Source: Ferruginibacter sp.
GTDB lineage: Bacteria; Bacteroidota; Bacteroidia; Chitinophagales; Chitinophagaceae
Assembly (NCBI GenBank): GCA_013141115.1
Contig: JABFRP010000002.1
Span: 2,592,647-2,656,646, forward strand
DNA length: 64,000 bases
Direction of reading: 5' to 3'
The translations under genes were made by a program, and so were the position numbers. Numbering within the stretch: position 1 is the stretch's first letter; each line of letters starts with the position of its first letter. A model generated the notes under the pieces. The model had not been told where the DNA came from. It saw nothing but the letters and a program-made list of their open reading frames with translations, and did not search any database. Positions 19,343 to 30,345 of this stretch are shown piece by piece.

Positions 19343-22300
19343 CTACTGTATCAACGCCACATTACCCTTCAGCGTCATCACCGTACTATTATCGCAAAGT
19401 ATATCCGCTGTATAAACAAATACATCAGGGTTTTGTTGCTTGCCTTTATAAGTGCCATTCCACCCGGCAGTTGCATTATTAGGCATAAAATTATTTTTCT
19501 CAAATACAACTTCGCCCCAGCGGTTAAAAATGCGTAGTGTTTTTATGCTGAATAAACCGGTACCTCTGGGGTAAAAAATATCATTATTACCATCGCTGTT
19601 AGGAGAAAAGGTGTTGGGGATAAATACATTGGCGCCATTGCAAATTACAAATACAGTAACACGGTCTCTTGTTTTACAGCCACCGGCATTGCTAACTTCC
19701 ACCGTGTATTCGGTAGTTTCTCTTGGCTTAACCGTTATGCCCGGAAAATTATTTTGCACAATACTTTGTGTAGGCGTCCAGATAGCCGTGCTAACATCGG
19801 CAGAAACAGTGGGCACCAGGTCGATACTTTGTCCTACATTAATAGTTTTATCATTGCCGGCTTCTACGGTTGGTATAGGATACACTTTTACAGTTACAAA
19901 GCCGGTATCTTTAAAACAACCTTTATCATCTGTACCTACTACTTTGTAAGTGGTGGTACTTTGCGGGCTGGCCAAAGGCGTTGCAATTGTACTGCTGTTT
20001 AATCCTGTTGCCGGGCTCCACACATACGAGAAAGCGCCGTTAGCAAACAGCCTTACCGAACCACCTTTACATAAAGTATCACCAGCGCTATTCAGCATGG
20101 TAAAAGGATGTTTTACTTTTACAATTACTGTATCTACATTACTACATCCCTGTGCGGTGGTGCCTTTTACAATATACCGGGTTACCGAATCGGGTTTAGC
20201 AATTGGGTTGCTGCAATTAACACAACTTAGTCCGTTAGGTGGGCTCCAGGTATAGGTTGCTGCACCTGCTGCAGATAATGCAGTGCTGTTACCCTGGCAT
20301 ACCAATGTATCCGATCCGGCATTTACGGTTGGTACTATAAATGCATCAATAGTTTTTGTTACAGTGTCTTTACAACCGCTGCTGTTGGTTGCAATAAGTT
20401 GTGTATTGTACGAGCCATCCAAAGTAAATAATTGTGCAGGCGGATTTTGTAAAGCAGAGCTGTTGCCGTTTCCAAAAGTCCAGTTCCAGCTTATGGCCGA
20501 AGTGTCGGGTACTAATAACTGCCCGTTAAAATTTACTGTTAGTGGCGCACAACCATTTGCTGTGCTAATAATACTGGCTTGCGGCGAAGCAACAATTTTT
20601 ACAGGCGCCGGGCTTTTAAGAGTATCGGCACAGCCGCCTTGTGTGGTAACAATTAATTGCGGGTAATACAAACCGGCAGCAGTATAAAAATGTGTTGGGT
20701 GTTGCAATGCAGAGGTAGTGCCATCGCCAAAATTCCAATTGTAGCTTGTAATAGGATCACTGCTTAAAGAAGAATCAGAAAAACTAACAACAGCAATATC
20801 GCAATAAGTTTGATTGGTAAAACCAAAATCAGCAATTACTCCGTTTACAACAATGGTATCCGGTCCGGTAACAGGTACTACACATCCTCCGGGATCTACC
20901 AATATCATTTTTGGTACATAAATACCGGGTATGGTATAAGTATAATGCATGATGGAATCTGTGGTGGAAATTGTGGTACCATCATTAAAATCCCAGATAA
21001 AGGAAAGTCTGTCTTGCGTATTAGCAGCAAAATTTACGGTTAATGGTTTGCAACCACTTATTGGCCCGTAAGTAAATGTGCCCTGCGGCCCACGTACTGT
21101 AATTTGTTTTCGTATAGTATCAATACAGCCACCGGCGCTGGTAATGGTAAGCTTTGCAAAATATACACCTGGTATATTATAAAAGTGAGAAGGATTATCC
21201 GTTTGTGTAGATGTGCCATCACCAAAGTGCCACTGCACACTTGTATTGTTTACAGAGGTATTGGTAAAGCTTACAAATAATGGCGGGCAGGTACCCACAG
21301 AATCGCTCAATGTAAAACTGGCGTGCGGCGATACTATTTGTATATAATCGGGATGAGTGATAGAATCGGTACAACCATACTGATCGGTAATAAATAGTTT
21401 AACGGTGTATAGTCCATCAGCTGTGTAACTGTGTACGGGATTAATTGCAGCGCTGGTATTGCCGTCACCAAAATTCCAGTTGTATATTAATCCCGGCCCT
21501 GTTGAAGTATTGGTAAATGTTATAGGTTTAGTAGGGCAAGATAAAGTATCGGTAGTAGAAAAGTTAGCAATGGGTTTTGAAATAAAAATGATGCTTGTTT
21601 TTACAATAGAATCAACACAACCTTTACTGTCGATGGTTTTTAATGCAACCGAATAAACGCCGGGGCCAGCATAGGAATGTTGAAATGGCCCAGAAGTTAA
21701 AGTGTCAATGATGCCATCACCATAATTCCATATCCATGTAGAAATCGGGTGTGTTCCATCGCTAACGGAATTATCAGTAAAAGGTACTGCACTTAACAAA
21801 CAACTGCCCGACACACCGGGTACAAAATCAGCGGTGGGGCCATCAACCTGTATATGTAATGTTTTTATTAAAGTATCCTTACAACCAAAAAGATCAGCAA
21901 TTATTAATTGTACGGTGTATTTGCCTGCTTGTGTATAAATATGCGTAGCGTTTACTCCGGTTGCCGTTGCGCCGTCGCCAAAGGTCCACTCATAACTGGT
22001 AATATTGGCAGGGTTGTTGTCAACGGCAGTAAAGTTTACCGGATTGTTTTTACAGATAACAGTATCGGAGGCAATGAAATTTGCTTTTTCATCTATTATT
22101 CTTACCGACATTGTTTTAGTGTATTCGCAACCTGTAGTATAGTTTCTTACCAGTAAAGTAATGGTATAAGTTCCGGTATCGGCGTAAGTGTGTACCGGGC
22201 TTTGTTGGGTAGAAGTATTGCCATCGCCAAAATTCCAGTTCCACTCATCTGCTCCAATAGATCCATCAATAAAGTTGCGTAACCTGGGATTGCTGCAATT

Positions 22301-24143
22301 AAAATCAACTGTAAATGCAGCAATGGGTGGGTTGATATGAATGTATCTTACAAACTTTATAGTATCCCAGCAGCCGGCATTATAAACAACCAATGTAACA
22401 TCAAAATAGCCGGTATCTTCATAAATATGTATAGGATTTTGTTCTGTTGATGTACTGCCATCACCAAAATACCATAACCAGTTTGTGACTGTGCCTGTGG
22501 ACAGATCGGTAAATGTTACCGGTAAATGTGCACACACATCCGTTGGTGTAGCAATAAAATTAGGTGTGGGTTTTACTGATGCAATAATGCCCGGGTTTAC
22601 ATTTACAGTATCTGTACATCCTCCGGCAGTGGTAATAATTAATTGTATGGCATAAGTGCCTGCGGCAAAAGTATGTGTTGGATTGGCCAGTGTTGATGTA
22701 TTGCCATCACCAAAATCCCATTGGTAACTTACAACCGGATCAACTGTATTTACTGTAGAAGAAAAAGTCCAGGTAAGTGGTGCACAAGCCGAAACAGGTA
22801 AATTGTTTATGGTTGCATCAGGCGGCAATATTTTAATAAAGCCGGTTCTGCGTAATGTATCAGAGCAGCCATCCCTGTTGGTTACAATAAGTGTAACATC
22901 AAATGTTCCGGTAGTGGTATACGCATGTGTTGGATTTGCTAATGTAGAAGTGTTGCCATCTCCAAAATTCCAATCGTAAGTGATAGCACCGGTACTCAGG
23001 TTATTAAAACTTACTGCAAGTGGAGCCTGGCAGGCAGCTGTGTTAGGAGCTGTAAAATTTGCAACAGGTTTATTAAATACGGTAACAGTTTTGTAGGCTG
23101 TATCAAAGCAGCCACCAAAATCGGCAATTAATTGTATTTGATAAATGCCAGATGTACTGTAAGTTTTAACCGGATTAATTTGTGTTGATGTGGTAGCATC
23201 TCCAAAATTCCATGTTACAGCAACGGGGGCCGGTGCAGAGGTATTGGTAATAACTAATGGAGCATTTACGCAAATAGTGCTTGCACTGGTAAAAGCTGCA
23301 TTAATAGTTCCGATATTGATTAAATTATTTTTTATAATAGTATCAGTACATCCGGCACTACTAGTAGTTATTAATGTAACCGTGTAAATGCCCGGCGTAT
23401 TGTAAGTATGCACAGGGTTTGTTTGTGTAGAAGTACCCCCATCGCCAAAATTCCATTGATAACTTATTGTACCCGTACCGGTAGATAAATTTTGAAAATT
23501 AATAATTACAGGTAAAGTGCAACCGGAGGGATTGGAATTAGAAAAATCGGCATGAACACCACTGCTTATTTTTTACATACTGTGGTTTGGATAGTACCTT
23601 AATACAACCCACACTATTGGTCAATCTTAATGTTACATTATAATTGCCTGATGCTGTATAAGTGTGAGAAGGGTTTTGGGTATTACTTGAAGCTCCATCG
23701 CCAAAATCCCATTGCCAGGATGTTATAGTGCCACTGCCGGGAGTACTTTGGTCGGTAAAATTAACTGGTAAAGGAAAACAACCAGTTAATGGCGAACCGG
23801 TAAAAGCAACTGCCGGTGCAGCATTAACAGTAATGTATTGAGATTTGATAACAACGTTTGAATCGCCATTGGCATCATACACAACCAATTTAATATTATA
23901 CTGGCCCGGATTAAAATAAGTAACTGAAGGGTTTTGCAAAAAAGAGATGGTGCCATTGCCTAAATCCCATTTCCATTGTGTTGGAGCGCCAGTAGATTGA
24001 TCGGTAAAACTTACAACAAGAGGCGCACAACCTGATAATGGTGTGGCAGTAAAATTAGCAGTTAGTTGAGCTTTGGAAAAAAAACTACAAATGACTAATA
24101 GTACAATTAATAAACCGTATTTGACTCCATGATTGGCAGTCAT
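19343..24143 (-). CDS. Giant PKD-repeat protein with T9SS type B (CHU_C) domain, one frameshift
   Basis: A cell-surface protein of about 1599 residues. A signal peptide ending FFSKAQ is followed by some fifteen PKD domains, each with the WNFGDG(N/T)S core and a YxxxGxYxVxL strand. It ends in the gliding-motility-associated C-terminal domain (NTFSPNSDGNNDIF, FNRWGEVVFE, NPDVFVYTADILC), which is a T9SS type B signal. The frame breaks at a T6 run (A6 on the coding strand) at 23569-23574. Removing one base joins KPQYVK to ISSGVHADFS in standard PKD-linker style and makes the total length divisible by three. The role is probably adhesion, gliding or polymer binding. Long antisense ORFs inside it are shadows. 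Confidence 0.88.
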
Positions 24144-24346
24144 TGTTTAGTGCTTTTTATGAATAATTGGATAATGCAGCTTACGCCACACTTTAAATAG
24201 TACCTCTATAACTACGAACCCTGTAAAAAATTGTGCTGATACAGAAATATAACTATGAAATTCCTGTTTGAAAATTTAAGTTAGTTTGGTTCCAGAAATA
24301 AGGTAATAATTATCTTACTGTGAATATAGGGCTTTTTTTACAAATT

Positions 24347-24805
24347 TTACAGCTTCTCCATATGTAAAATTTTAGGGTCTGTGGTACCCCAGGGCGCTAA
24401 CTCCAATATGGGAATAGCTTTTTTAGTAAATCGCCACTCCCTGTTTAAAAAAGTAAATGCAGTAACAGTGTTGGGTAGGGTAATAACTAATTTGCTGTAA
24501 TCATCATTACAACTCCATGTGCCAGTAAGGGCTGTAGTTCCATTATTCGCTGTCATGGGACCATCTAATAAAGTATTTTTTATTAGTTTAAAAGTGTAAC
24601 TGTTAAACTGAGTGGTAAGGTTTACACCGCTATCAGTTGCCAGCCTAACCTTAAAGTCTTTACCCAATACGCTGTCTTCAAAATACTGTTCCAGTAATCC
24701 CCTGTTTTTTTCAATCAGATCTTCTTTACTACAACCTATTAATAAAAGCAACGCTGCAATAGCAACGGCAATAACAAATCTTGATCTGTAAACAATGCCG
24801 GGCAT
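24347..24805 (-). CDS. Hypothetical lipoprotein
   Basis: A 152-residue lipoprotein if started at ATG 24805 (MPGIVYRSR). A hydrophobic segment AIAALLLLIGC provides a good lipobox with Cys near residue 25. The frame is open upstream to 24853, but the later start gives a proper lipoprotein signal and avoids overlap with the carboxypeptidase gene. The rest is a lipocalin-like beta pattern (GTWSCNDDYSKLVITLP, REWRFTKK). The family is not recognised. It sits 10 nt downstream of the M32 carboxypeptidase stop and is probably cotranscribed with it. Confidence 0.72.
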   Translation of the reverse strand: MPGIVYRSRFVIAVAIAALLLLIGCSKEDLIEKNRGLLEQYFEDSVLGKDFKVRLATDSGVNLTTQFNSYTFKLIKNTLLDGPMTANNGTTALTGTWSCNDDYSKLVITLPNTVTAFTFLNREWRFTKKAIPILELAPWGTTDPKILHMEKL

Positions 24806-24815
24806 CCCTTCGGAT

Positions 24816-26315
24816 TTAAGTTTTGTAAATATTTCTGTATTTTTTAGTGGCATAATTAATAAAATGGGTACTGTTTAAAGTTTCGCCTGTGGCCTTTTTG
24901 CATAATTCTTCTGATGTATAATACCTGCCGTACGGATAAATATTTTTTTTAAGCCAGTGTACAACTGTTTCGTTATTTCCTTGTGCTATTTCTTTTTCTA
25001 CAGACTCCTTTTCTTTACTAATCGCTGCATATAATTGTGCGGCATACAAACTTCCCAGGCTATAAGTGGCAAAATACCCAAAACTGCCATGGCTCCAGTG
25101 TACATCCTGCAAACAGCCTCTTTTGTCATCCGGTACTTCTATACCTAAATATTGTTTATAATGTTCGTTCCAGTAGGCCGGAATATCTTTTGTGGTAATG
25201 CTGCCTTCAATCAGCATTTTTTCAATCTCGTATCTTATCATTACATGAAAATGATACGTCAGTTCATCGGCTTCTGTTCTTATCAACGAGGGTTGCACCT
25301 TATTGATAGCGCTATAAAATTGTTCAATGCTAATTTTGCCAAACTGCTTTGGAAAGAACGTTTGTGCCAGCAAAAAATTGTGCTGCCAAAAGGGCAAAGC
25401 CCTGCCTACATTGTTTTCCCACAGGCGGCTCTGGCTTTCGTGAATACTCAGGCTGCAATATTCGCCCAGTGGTAAACCATATTCTTCGCCGGGCAAACCC
25501 TGTTCGTATAAAGCGTGGCCGCCTTCATGTATGCAGCTCCAGGTCATGTTACCAAAATCGGTTTCATCAATTCTGGTGGTAACTCTTACATCTACATTAT
25601 TAAAGTTGATGGTAAAAGGATGTTCGCTGATATCCTGCCTGCCGGCTTCAAAATCAAACTGCATGCGTTTTAATATTTCTATACCAAGTTTCCATTGGTT
25701 GTCTTTATCAAAATGTTGATGCAGAAATGAACTGTCTAACTGTTGTTTACTTTTTATTTCATCTAATAATAAAGATAATTGTGGTTTAAGATCGGCAAAA
25801 ACTTTATCTGTAATGGCTACGGTTAATCCTTTATCAAACTCATTCATCAATGCATTGTAAGGATGGGTTTCGTAACCCAAAATATCAGCTTCCTGTTTTT
25901 TTAATTGTATCAATTCATCCAAAGGTTGTTCAAAAGCCGCAAAGGTATTTTCTTTCCTGGCTTGTATCCAGGCATGAAAACTCTTGTTAGTGGTTTCACT
26001 CATCTGCCTTACAAAATCGCTGGTAAATTTATTGGCTTTGTTGTAATCTGTTAAACTTAATTGTACATTCTTTTTTTGGGTATCGGTAAGGTCGTCTTTT
26101 GCAACTAATTCATTCAGCATGTCGCCAATTTTTGGGTCGGTAAATTGCTGATGAGCTATTTCACTAAGCGTGGCAATCTGGTTTCCTCTGATGCTGTTTC
26201 CTTTTGGTGGTAAATAAGTTTCCTGATCCCATTGTAAAACTGCAGAGGCGTATTTTACATCGGCTATTTTCTGCATCTTTGTTTTATATTCATTATACAA
26301 TGCTGCTGATTTCAT
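24816..26315 (-). CDS. Carboxypeptidase M32 (Taq/Pfu-type)
   Basis: A cytosolic zinc metallocarboxypeptidase of 499 residues, the standard family length. The zinc motif HEGGH is near residue 263 (HEGGHALYEQGLP), with the third ligand region downstream and the family motifs HESQSR and RTEADELTYH. It removes C-terminal residues from peptides. It is transcribed divergently from the NIF3 gene with a 16-bp gap, so their promoters must overlap. Confidence 0.95.
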   Translation of the reverse strand: MKSAALYNEYKTKMQKIADVKYASAVLQWDQETYLPPKGNSIRGNQIATLSEIAHQQFTDPKIGDMLNELVAKDDLTDTQKKNVQLSLTDYNKANKFTSDFVRQMSETTNKSFHAWIQARKENTFAAFEQPLDELIQLKKQEADILGYETHPYNALMNEFDKGLTVAITDKVFADLKPQLSLLLDEIKSKQQLDSSFLHQHFDKDNQWKLGIEILKRMQFDFEAGRQDISEHPFTINFNNVDVRVTTRIDETDFGNMTWSCIHEGGHALYEQGLPGEEYGLPLGEYCSLSIHESQSRLWENNVGRALPFWQHNFLLAQTFFPKQFGKISIEQFYSAINKVQPSLIRTEADELTYHFHVMIRYEIEKMLIEGSITTKDIPAYWNEHYKQYLGIEVPDDKRGCLQDVHWSHGSFGYFATYSLGSLYAAQLYAAISKEKESVEKEIAQGNNETVVHWLKKNIYPYGRYYTSEELCKKATGETLNSTHFINYATKKYRNIYKT

Positions 26316-26331
26316 ACTTTAATTTTAATAA

Positions 26332-27426
26332 ATGATCATTCAAGATATTACTGCTGTTCTGGAAAAAATTGCTCCTCCATTTTTGCAGGAAAGTTACGAT
26401 AATGCCGGCCTTATAACCGGTAATGCCAATTGGCAATGTACGGGAATTATTACAACATTAGATGCTACTGAAGATGTGGTGAAAGAAGCGATTGAAAAAA
26501 AGTGCAACTTAATTGTTGCCCATCATCCCATAGTGTTTGGCGGCTTAAAAAAAATAACCGGCAAAAATTATGTAGAGCAAACCATCATCACAGCCATAAA
26601 AAATGATATTGCCATCTATGCAATACATACCAATCTGGATAATGTATTGAACGGGGTAAACGGGAAAATTGCCGATAAGTTAGGGTTGATAAACCGGCAA
26701 ATATTACAGCCTAAGAATGATATTTTAAAAAAGCTGTTCACTTTTGTGCCGGCGGCATATGCAGAAAAAGTACGCAGTGCCATTTTTAACGCAGGTGCCG
26801 GCCAAATAAGCAATTACAGCGAATGCAGTTTTAATACAACCGGCTCGGGCACTTTTAAAGCGGGTGATGGTACCAACCCTTTTGTGGGTAAAATTGGAGA
26901 GCGGCATACAGAAGATGAAGTTAGAATTGAAGTTATTTTTCCGGCCTGGCTGCAAAAAACTGTTTATGCCGCCATGATAGCCGCTCATCCATACGAAGAA
27001 GTGGCTTATGATATAATTTCTTTAGGTAATACGAATGCTTCTATTGGCAGTGGTGTAGTGGGCGAATTGCCCGTGGCTATTGGGGAAAAGGAATTTCTTC
27101 AAAGTATAAAAGAAAATTTCAACCTTTTGGTGATAAAGCACACATCTTTTACCGGGCGGCCTGTAAAAAAAATAGCCCTTTGCGGCGGAGCCGGAAGTTT
27201 TTTAATTGGCGCTGCAATAGCCGCCGGGGCTGACTTTTACATTAGTTCCGACATTAAATACCACGAGTTTTTTGATGCCAATGGTAAACTGGTAATTGCC
27301 GATATTGGCCATTATGAAAGCGAACAGTTCACAATCGACCTGTTATTTGACATTTTGAGGGAAAAATTCCCTACCTTTGCCGTCCTAAAAACTGGCGTGA
27401 ACACCAATCCCGTCAGGTATTTTTAA
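26332..27426 (+). CDS. NIF3-like dinuclear metal-centre protein (YbgI/YqfO family)
   Basis: A 364-residue NIF3-family protein forming a hexameric ring with a two-metal site. Ligand motifs are VAHHPIVFGG near residue 65, HTNLD near 102 and a C-terminal HYESEQF. The middle (about 130-235) is the P-II-like insert found in longer NIF3 proteins (YAEKVRSAIFNAGAGQISNY, HPYEEVAYDI). The GTP cyclohydrolase label sometimes given is not supported. The gene is followed at 82 nt by the zinc-ribbon gene, its usual neighbour in Bacteroidota. Confidence 0.93.
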   Translation: MIIQDITAVLEKIAPPFLQESYDNAGLITGNANWQCTGIITTLDATEDVVKEAIEKKCNLIVAHHPIVFGGLKKITGKNYVEQTIITAIKNDIAIYAIHTNLDNVLNGVNGKIADKLGLINRQILQPKNDILKKLFTFVPAAYAEKVRSAIFNAGAGQISNYSECSFNTTGSGTFKAGDGTNPFVGKIGERHTEDEVRIEVIFPAWLQKTVYAAMIAAHPYEEVAYDIISLGNTNASIGSGVVGELPVAIGEKEFLQSIKENFNLLVIKHTSFTGRPVKKIALCGGAGSFLIGAAIAAGADFYISSDIKYHEFFDANGKLVIADIGHYESEQFTIDLLFDILREKFPTFAVLKTGVNTNPVRYF

Positions 27427-27507
27427 GAAATAAAGAGGGGGTTTTAAGGACAGCTTTTAAATCAGCAGTCTCTAAAAAATCTAAAATCTAAAATCAAAAA
27501 TCGTAAT

Positions 27508-28263
27508 ATGGCTTCAGTAAAAGATTTCTCCGTAGAAGAAAAATTAAAGTCTCTTGTAACGTTGCAAAAAATTGATTGCAAACTGGACGAAATTCAAATT
27601 CTTAAAGGTGAATTACCTATGGAGGTTAAAGACCTTGAAGATGAAATTGAAGGGTTGCATGCAAGGCAAACCCGTGTGGAGGAAGAAATAAACGGTATCC
27701 AGGAGTTTATTGAACAAAAGAAAGCAGGTATTAAAGAAGCAGAAGAGCTGATTAAAAAATACGAAAAGCAAAGTGAGAACGTAAAGAACAACCGTGAGTT
27801 TGAAGCGATCAATAAAGAGATTGAAATGCAAACCCTGGAAGTAAAACTTTGCGAAAAGCATATTAAAGATGCTACTGAAGAAATTTCTGACAAAGCAAGA
27901 CAACTGGAAATTGCCAAAAAAGCAGTAAGCACAAAAGAACATAACCTTTCTGGTAAAAAAGGTGAGCTGGAAAAAATTATCAGCGAAACTGAAAAAGAAG
28001 AAACACACTATAATAAAGAAGCAGCAAGTGCAAGAACACATGTGGATGAAAGATTGGTATTAAGCTACGATCGTATCCGTAAAAATTACCGCAATGGTTT
28101 AGCCGTTGTACCTGTAGAAAGAGACAGCTGCGGAGGTTGCTTCCACGCCATTCCACCACAAAAGCAAAGTGAAATTAAACTGCGTAAAAAAGTAATGGTT
28201 TGCGAAAACTGCGGCCGTATTTTGGTAGATGCAGATTTAAATGATTCTGTAGAAGTAAAATAA
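27508..28263 (+). CDS. Zinc-ribbon coiled-coil protein (C4-type, DUF164)
   Basis: A 251-residue protein. Residues 15-190 form a long antiparallel coiled coil rich in Glu and Lys. The C-terminus is a four-Cys zinc ribbon (CGGCFHAIPPQ, then CENCGRILV). Structural homologues bind nucleic acid and are often encoded next to NIF3, as here. The exact role is unsettled. The short repetitive TCTAAAATCTAAAATC just upstream is non-coding. Confidence 0.88.
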   Translation: MASVKDFSVEEKLKSLVTLQKIDCKLDEIQILKGELPMEVKDLEDEIEGLHARQTRVEEEINGIQEFIEQKKAGIKEAEELIKKYEKQSENVKNNREFEAINKEIEMQTLEVKLCEKHIKDATEEISDKARQLEIAKKAVSTKEHNLSGKKGELEKIISETEKEETHYNKEAASARTHVDERLVLSYDRIRKNYRNGLAVVPVERDSCGGCFHAIPPQKQSEIKLRKKVMVCENCGRILVDADLNDSVEVK

Positions 28264-28293
28264 GTACAAAGTTTTAAGTGTAAAGTTATAAGC

Positions 28294-28322
28294 AAGCATC
28301 CCAATCATTGGGATGCTTTTTC
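28294..28322 (+). terminator. Intrinsic terminator
   Basis: An 11-bp stem (AAGCATCCCAA at 28294-28304 with TTGGGATGCTT at 28308-28318), a 3-nt loop, then a T-rich tract, 30 nt after the zinc-ribbon gene. Confidence 0.85.
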
Positions 28323-28388
28323 TTTTATATCAATTCGTAAAAATTTGTGTAATTCGTGGTAAAAAAAAACTAATTTGCCTTTACAATT

Positions 28389-30044
28389 ATGCTTTCAAAA
28401 CTACACATACAAAACTACGCCATCATTGATGATCTGGCTATTGACTTCAGCAATAACCTTAATATTATAACAGGAGAAACCGGTGCCGGTAAAAGTATTT
28501 TAATGGGCGCACTGGGGTTAATACTGGGCGATAGGGCTGATAGCAGCGTATTGCAACAGAAAGAAAAAAAATGCGTGGTGGAAGGTTATTTCAGCAGTGA
28601 AAATAAAACAGCTGTAAAACAATTTTTATTGGCTAATGATCTTGATGCCGAAGATGAGTTGGTGGTACGAAGAGAGATTGCGGTAAATGGAAAATCGAGG
28701 GCTTTTATAAATGATACTCCTGTAAATGTAAATCAGCTTAAAGCATTAAGTGCTGCGTTGGTTGATCTGCATCAACAGTTTGATACATTGGAATTAGGCG
28801 ATGCTGATTTTCAGCGTGAAGTATTAGATGCACTGGCGGGAAATGGAAAGCAACTTTTGGAATATACTGCTTTGTTTAATCAGTACACAAAAACAAAAAA
28901 AGAATTACACGTCCTGCAACTACAGCAAACTGCCGCTAATACGAGTTTTGATTACAATAAATTTTTGTTTGACGAATTAGAGGAAGCCAGCTTTAAAGAA
29001 AATGAACTGGAAGAGCTGGATGCCGAACTGAAGTTATTAAGCAATGCAGAAAATATAAAGCAACAATTGGGCAGTATTTACTTTGAATTGAAAGAAAGCG
29101 AACAGCCGATTGTGCAACAATTAAAATCACTACATAACCGGCTGCACGCTGTAGAGCCATATCATACTGCTGTTGAGGGTTTAAATAAACGTTTGCTGAG
29201 CACGCAGATAGAATTAAAAGATATTGCAGATGAACTGGAGCAGATAAATGATACAGTAAATTATAGTGCCGAACGTATTCAGGAAGTAAGCGACAGAATT
29301 TCTACAGGATATAAATTACTGAAAAAGCATGCTGTAAATACTACCAGCGAATTGATTGCAATAAAGGAGGGCCTGCAACAAAAACTCAATGATGTATTGA
29401 ACATCAGCGAAGCCATAGCACAAAAAGAAAAACTTACGCAGCAATTATTGCAACAGTGTGAGCAGTTGGCAAAATCAATTGCTGCCAACCGCAATAAAGC
29501 CATTAAGCCATTTACCGAAAAAGTAAATGCTTTATTAAAGCAGGTAGGCATGCCCAACGCACAAATTAAAATTGAAATAACAACTGTTGAATTAAACCAG
29601 TTTGGCAGCGATGCCATTGAGTTTTTATTTGATGCCAATAAAAGCAACAGGTTTGAACCATTGCGTAAAGTGGCCAGTGGAGGCGAGTTAAGCCGTTTGA
29701 TGCTTTGTATAAAATCTTTGGTCGCACAGAAATTGCAATTACCAACTTTAATATTTGATGAAATTGATACCGGCATTAGCGGCGAAGCTGCAAAGCAAGT
29801 AGGCAATATCATGAAAGAGCTATCCCAGGGCCATCAATTAATTGCTATTACGCATCAGCCACAAATTGCAGCCAAAGCCAATGCTCATTATTTTGTGTAT
29901 AAAGCCATAAAGGGAGATAAGATAATTACTTCAGTTAAATTATTAAATAACGACGAACGTATTACCGCCATTGCACAAATGCTGAGTGGCGAAAAGCCTA
30001 CCGCAGCCGCATTACAAAATGCTAGAGAAATGGTGGGGAATTAA
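28389..30044 (+). CDS. recN: DNA repair protein RecN
   Basis: An SMC-like ATPase of double-strand-break repair, 551 residues. Walker A (GETGAGKS) is near residues 30-37, coiled-coil arms span about 150-390, and the ABC signature (ASGGELSRLML) precedes Walker B (LPTLIFDEIDTGISG). HQPQIAAKANAHY supplies the switch His. The length and N-terminal MLSKLHIQNYAIID are typical. A small membrane-protein ORF follows 12 nt after its stop. Confidence 0.96.
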   Translation: MLSKLHIQNYAIIDDLAIDFSNNLNIITGETGAGKSILMGALGLILGDRADSSVLQQKEKKCVVEGYFSSENKTAVKQFLLANDLDAEDELVVRREIAVNGKSRAFINDTPVNVNQLKALSAALVDLHQQFDTLELGDADFQREVLDALAGNGKQLLEYTALFNQYTKTKKELHVLQLQQTAANTSFDYNKFLFDELEEASFKENELEELDAELKLLSNAENIKQQLGSIYFELKESEQPIVQQLKSLHNRLHAVEPYHTAVEGLNKRLLSTQIELKDIADELEQINDTVNYSAERIQEVSDRISTGYKLLKKHAVNTTSELIAIKEGLQQKLNDVLNISEAIAQKEKLTQQLLQQCEQLAKSIAANRNKAIKPFTEKVNALLKQVGMPNAQIKIEITTVELNQFGSDAIEFLFDANKSNRFEPLRKVASGGELSRLMLCIKSLVAQKLQLPTLIFDEIDTGISGEAAKQVGNIMKELSQGHQLIAITHQPQIAAKANAHYFVYKAIKGDKIITSVKLLNNDERITAIAQMLSGEKPTAAALQNAREMVGN

Positions 30045-30056
30045 AATCACTAAATC

Positions 30057-30275
30057 TTGTTTTTGCCCTCACCATATTTTTTACAAGCGCTTCTGGTAAC
30101 AGTATTAATGGCAGTGCCTTTTTATTTTTTTAATAAATACCTGCAAAAGAAAATTAACCCGAGAGAGAGCGGGAAAAAACTACTGTTGTATTTTTTCGTT
30201 ATTATATTATCCTCGTTCATTTATATTTCAATAGGTGCTTTTTTAATTGTTTGGATACTTAAAATTTTCAAGTAG
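30057..30275 (+). CDS. Small two-helix membrane protein
   Basis: A 72-residue hydrophobic protein from a TTG start at 30057, or shorter from ATG 30108. Two membrane segments (about 8-26 and 44-68) flank a basic loop (KYLQKKINPRESGKK). I do not recognise the family. It lies 12 nt after recN and is probably cotranscribed with it. Confidence 0.5.
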   Translation: MFLPSPYFLQALLVTVLMAVPFYFFNKYLQKKINPRESGKKLLLYFFVIILSSFIYISIGAFLIVWILKIFK

Positions 30276-30345
30276 TTATTTTGAGTAAATAGTTTTTATC
30301 TTTACCCATACTAAAAAATCGTAAATATTAATAAAAAGTAGTTTT

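Noticed and set aside
19611..23387. Many plus-strand ORFs of 60-127 codons across the PKD gene
   Set aside because: They lie antisense to the PKD frame, whose repeats and strong domain pattern explain the open frames. Products are low-complexity and family-free.
27461..27500. Short TCTAAAATCTAAAATC repeat as an operator
   Set aside because: It is low-complexity A/T sequence just before a gene with no second copy of note, so it carries too little information.
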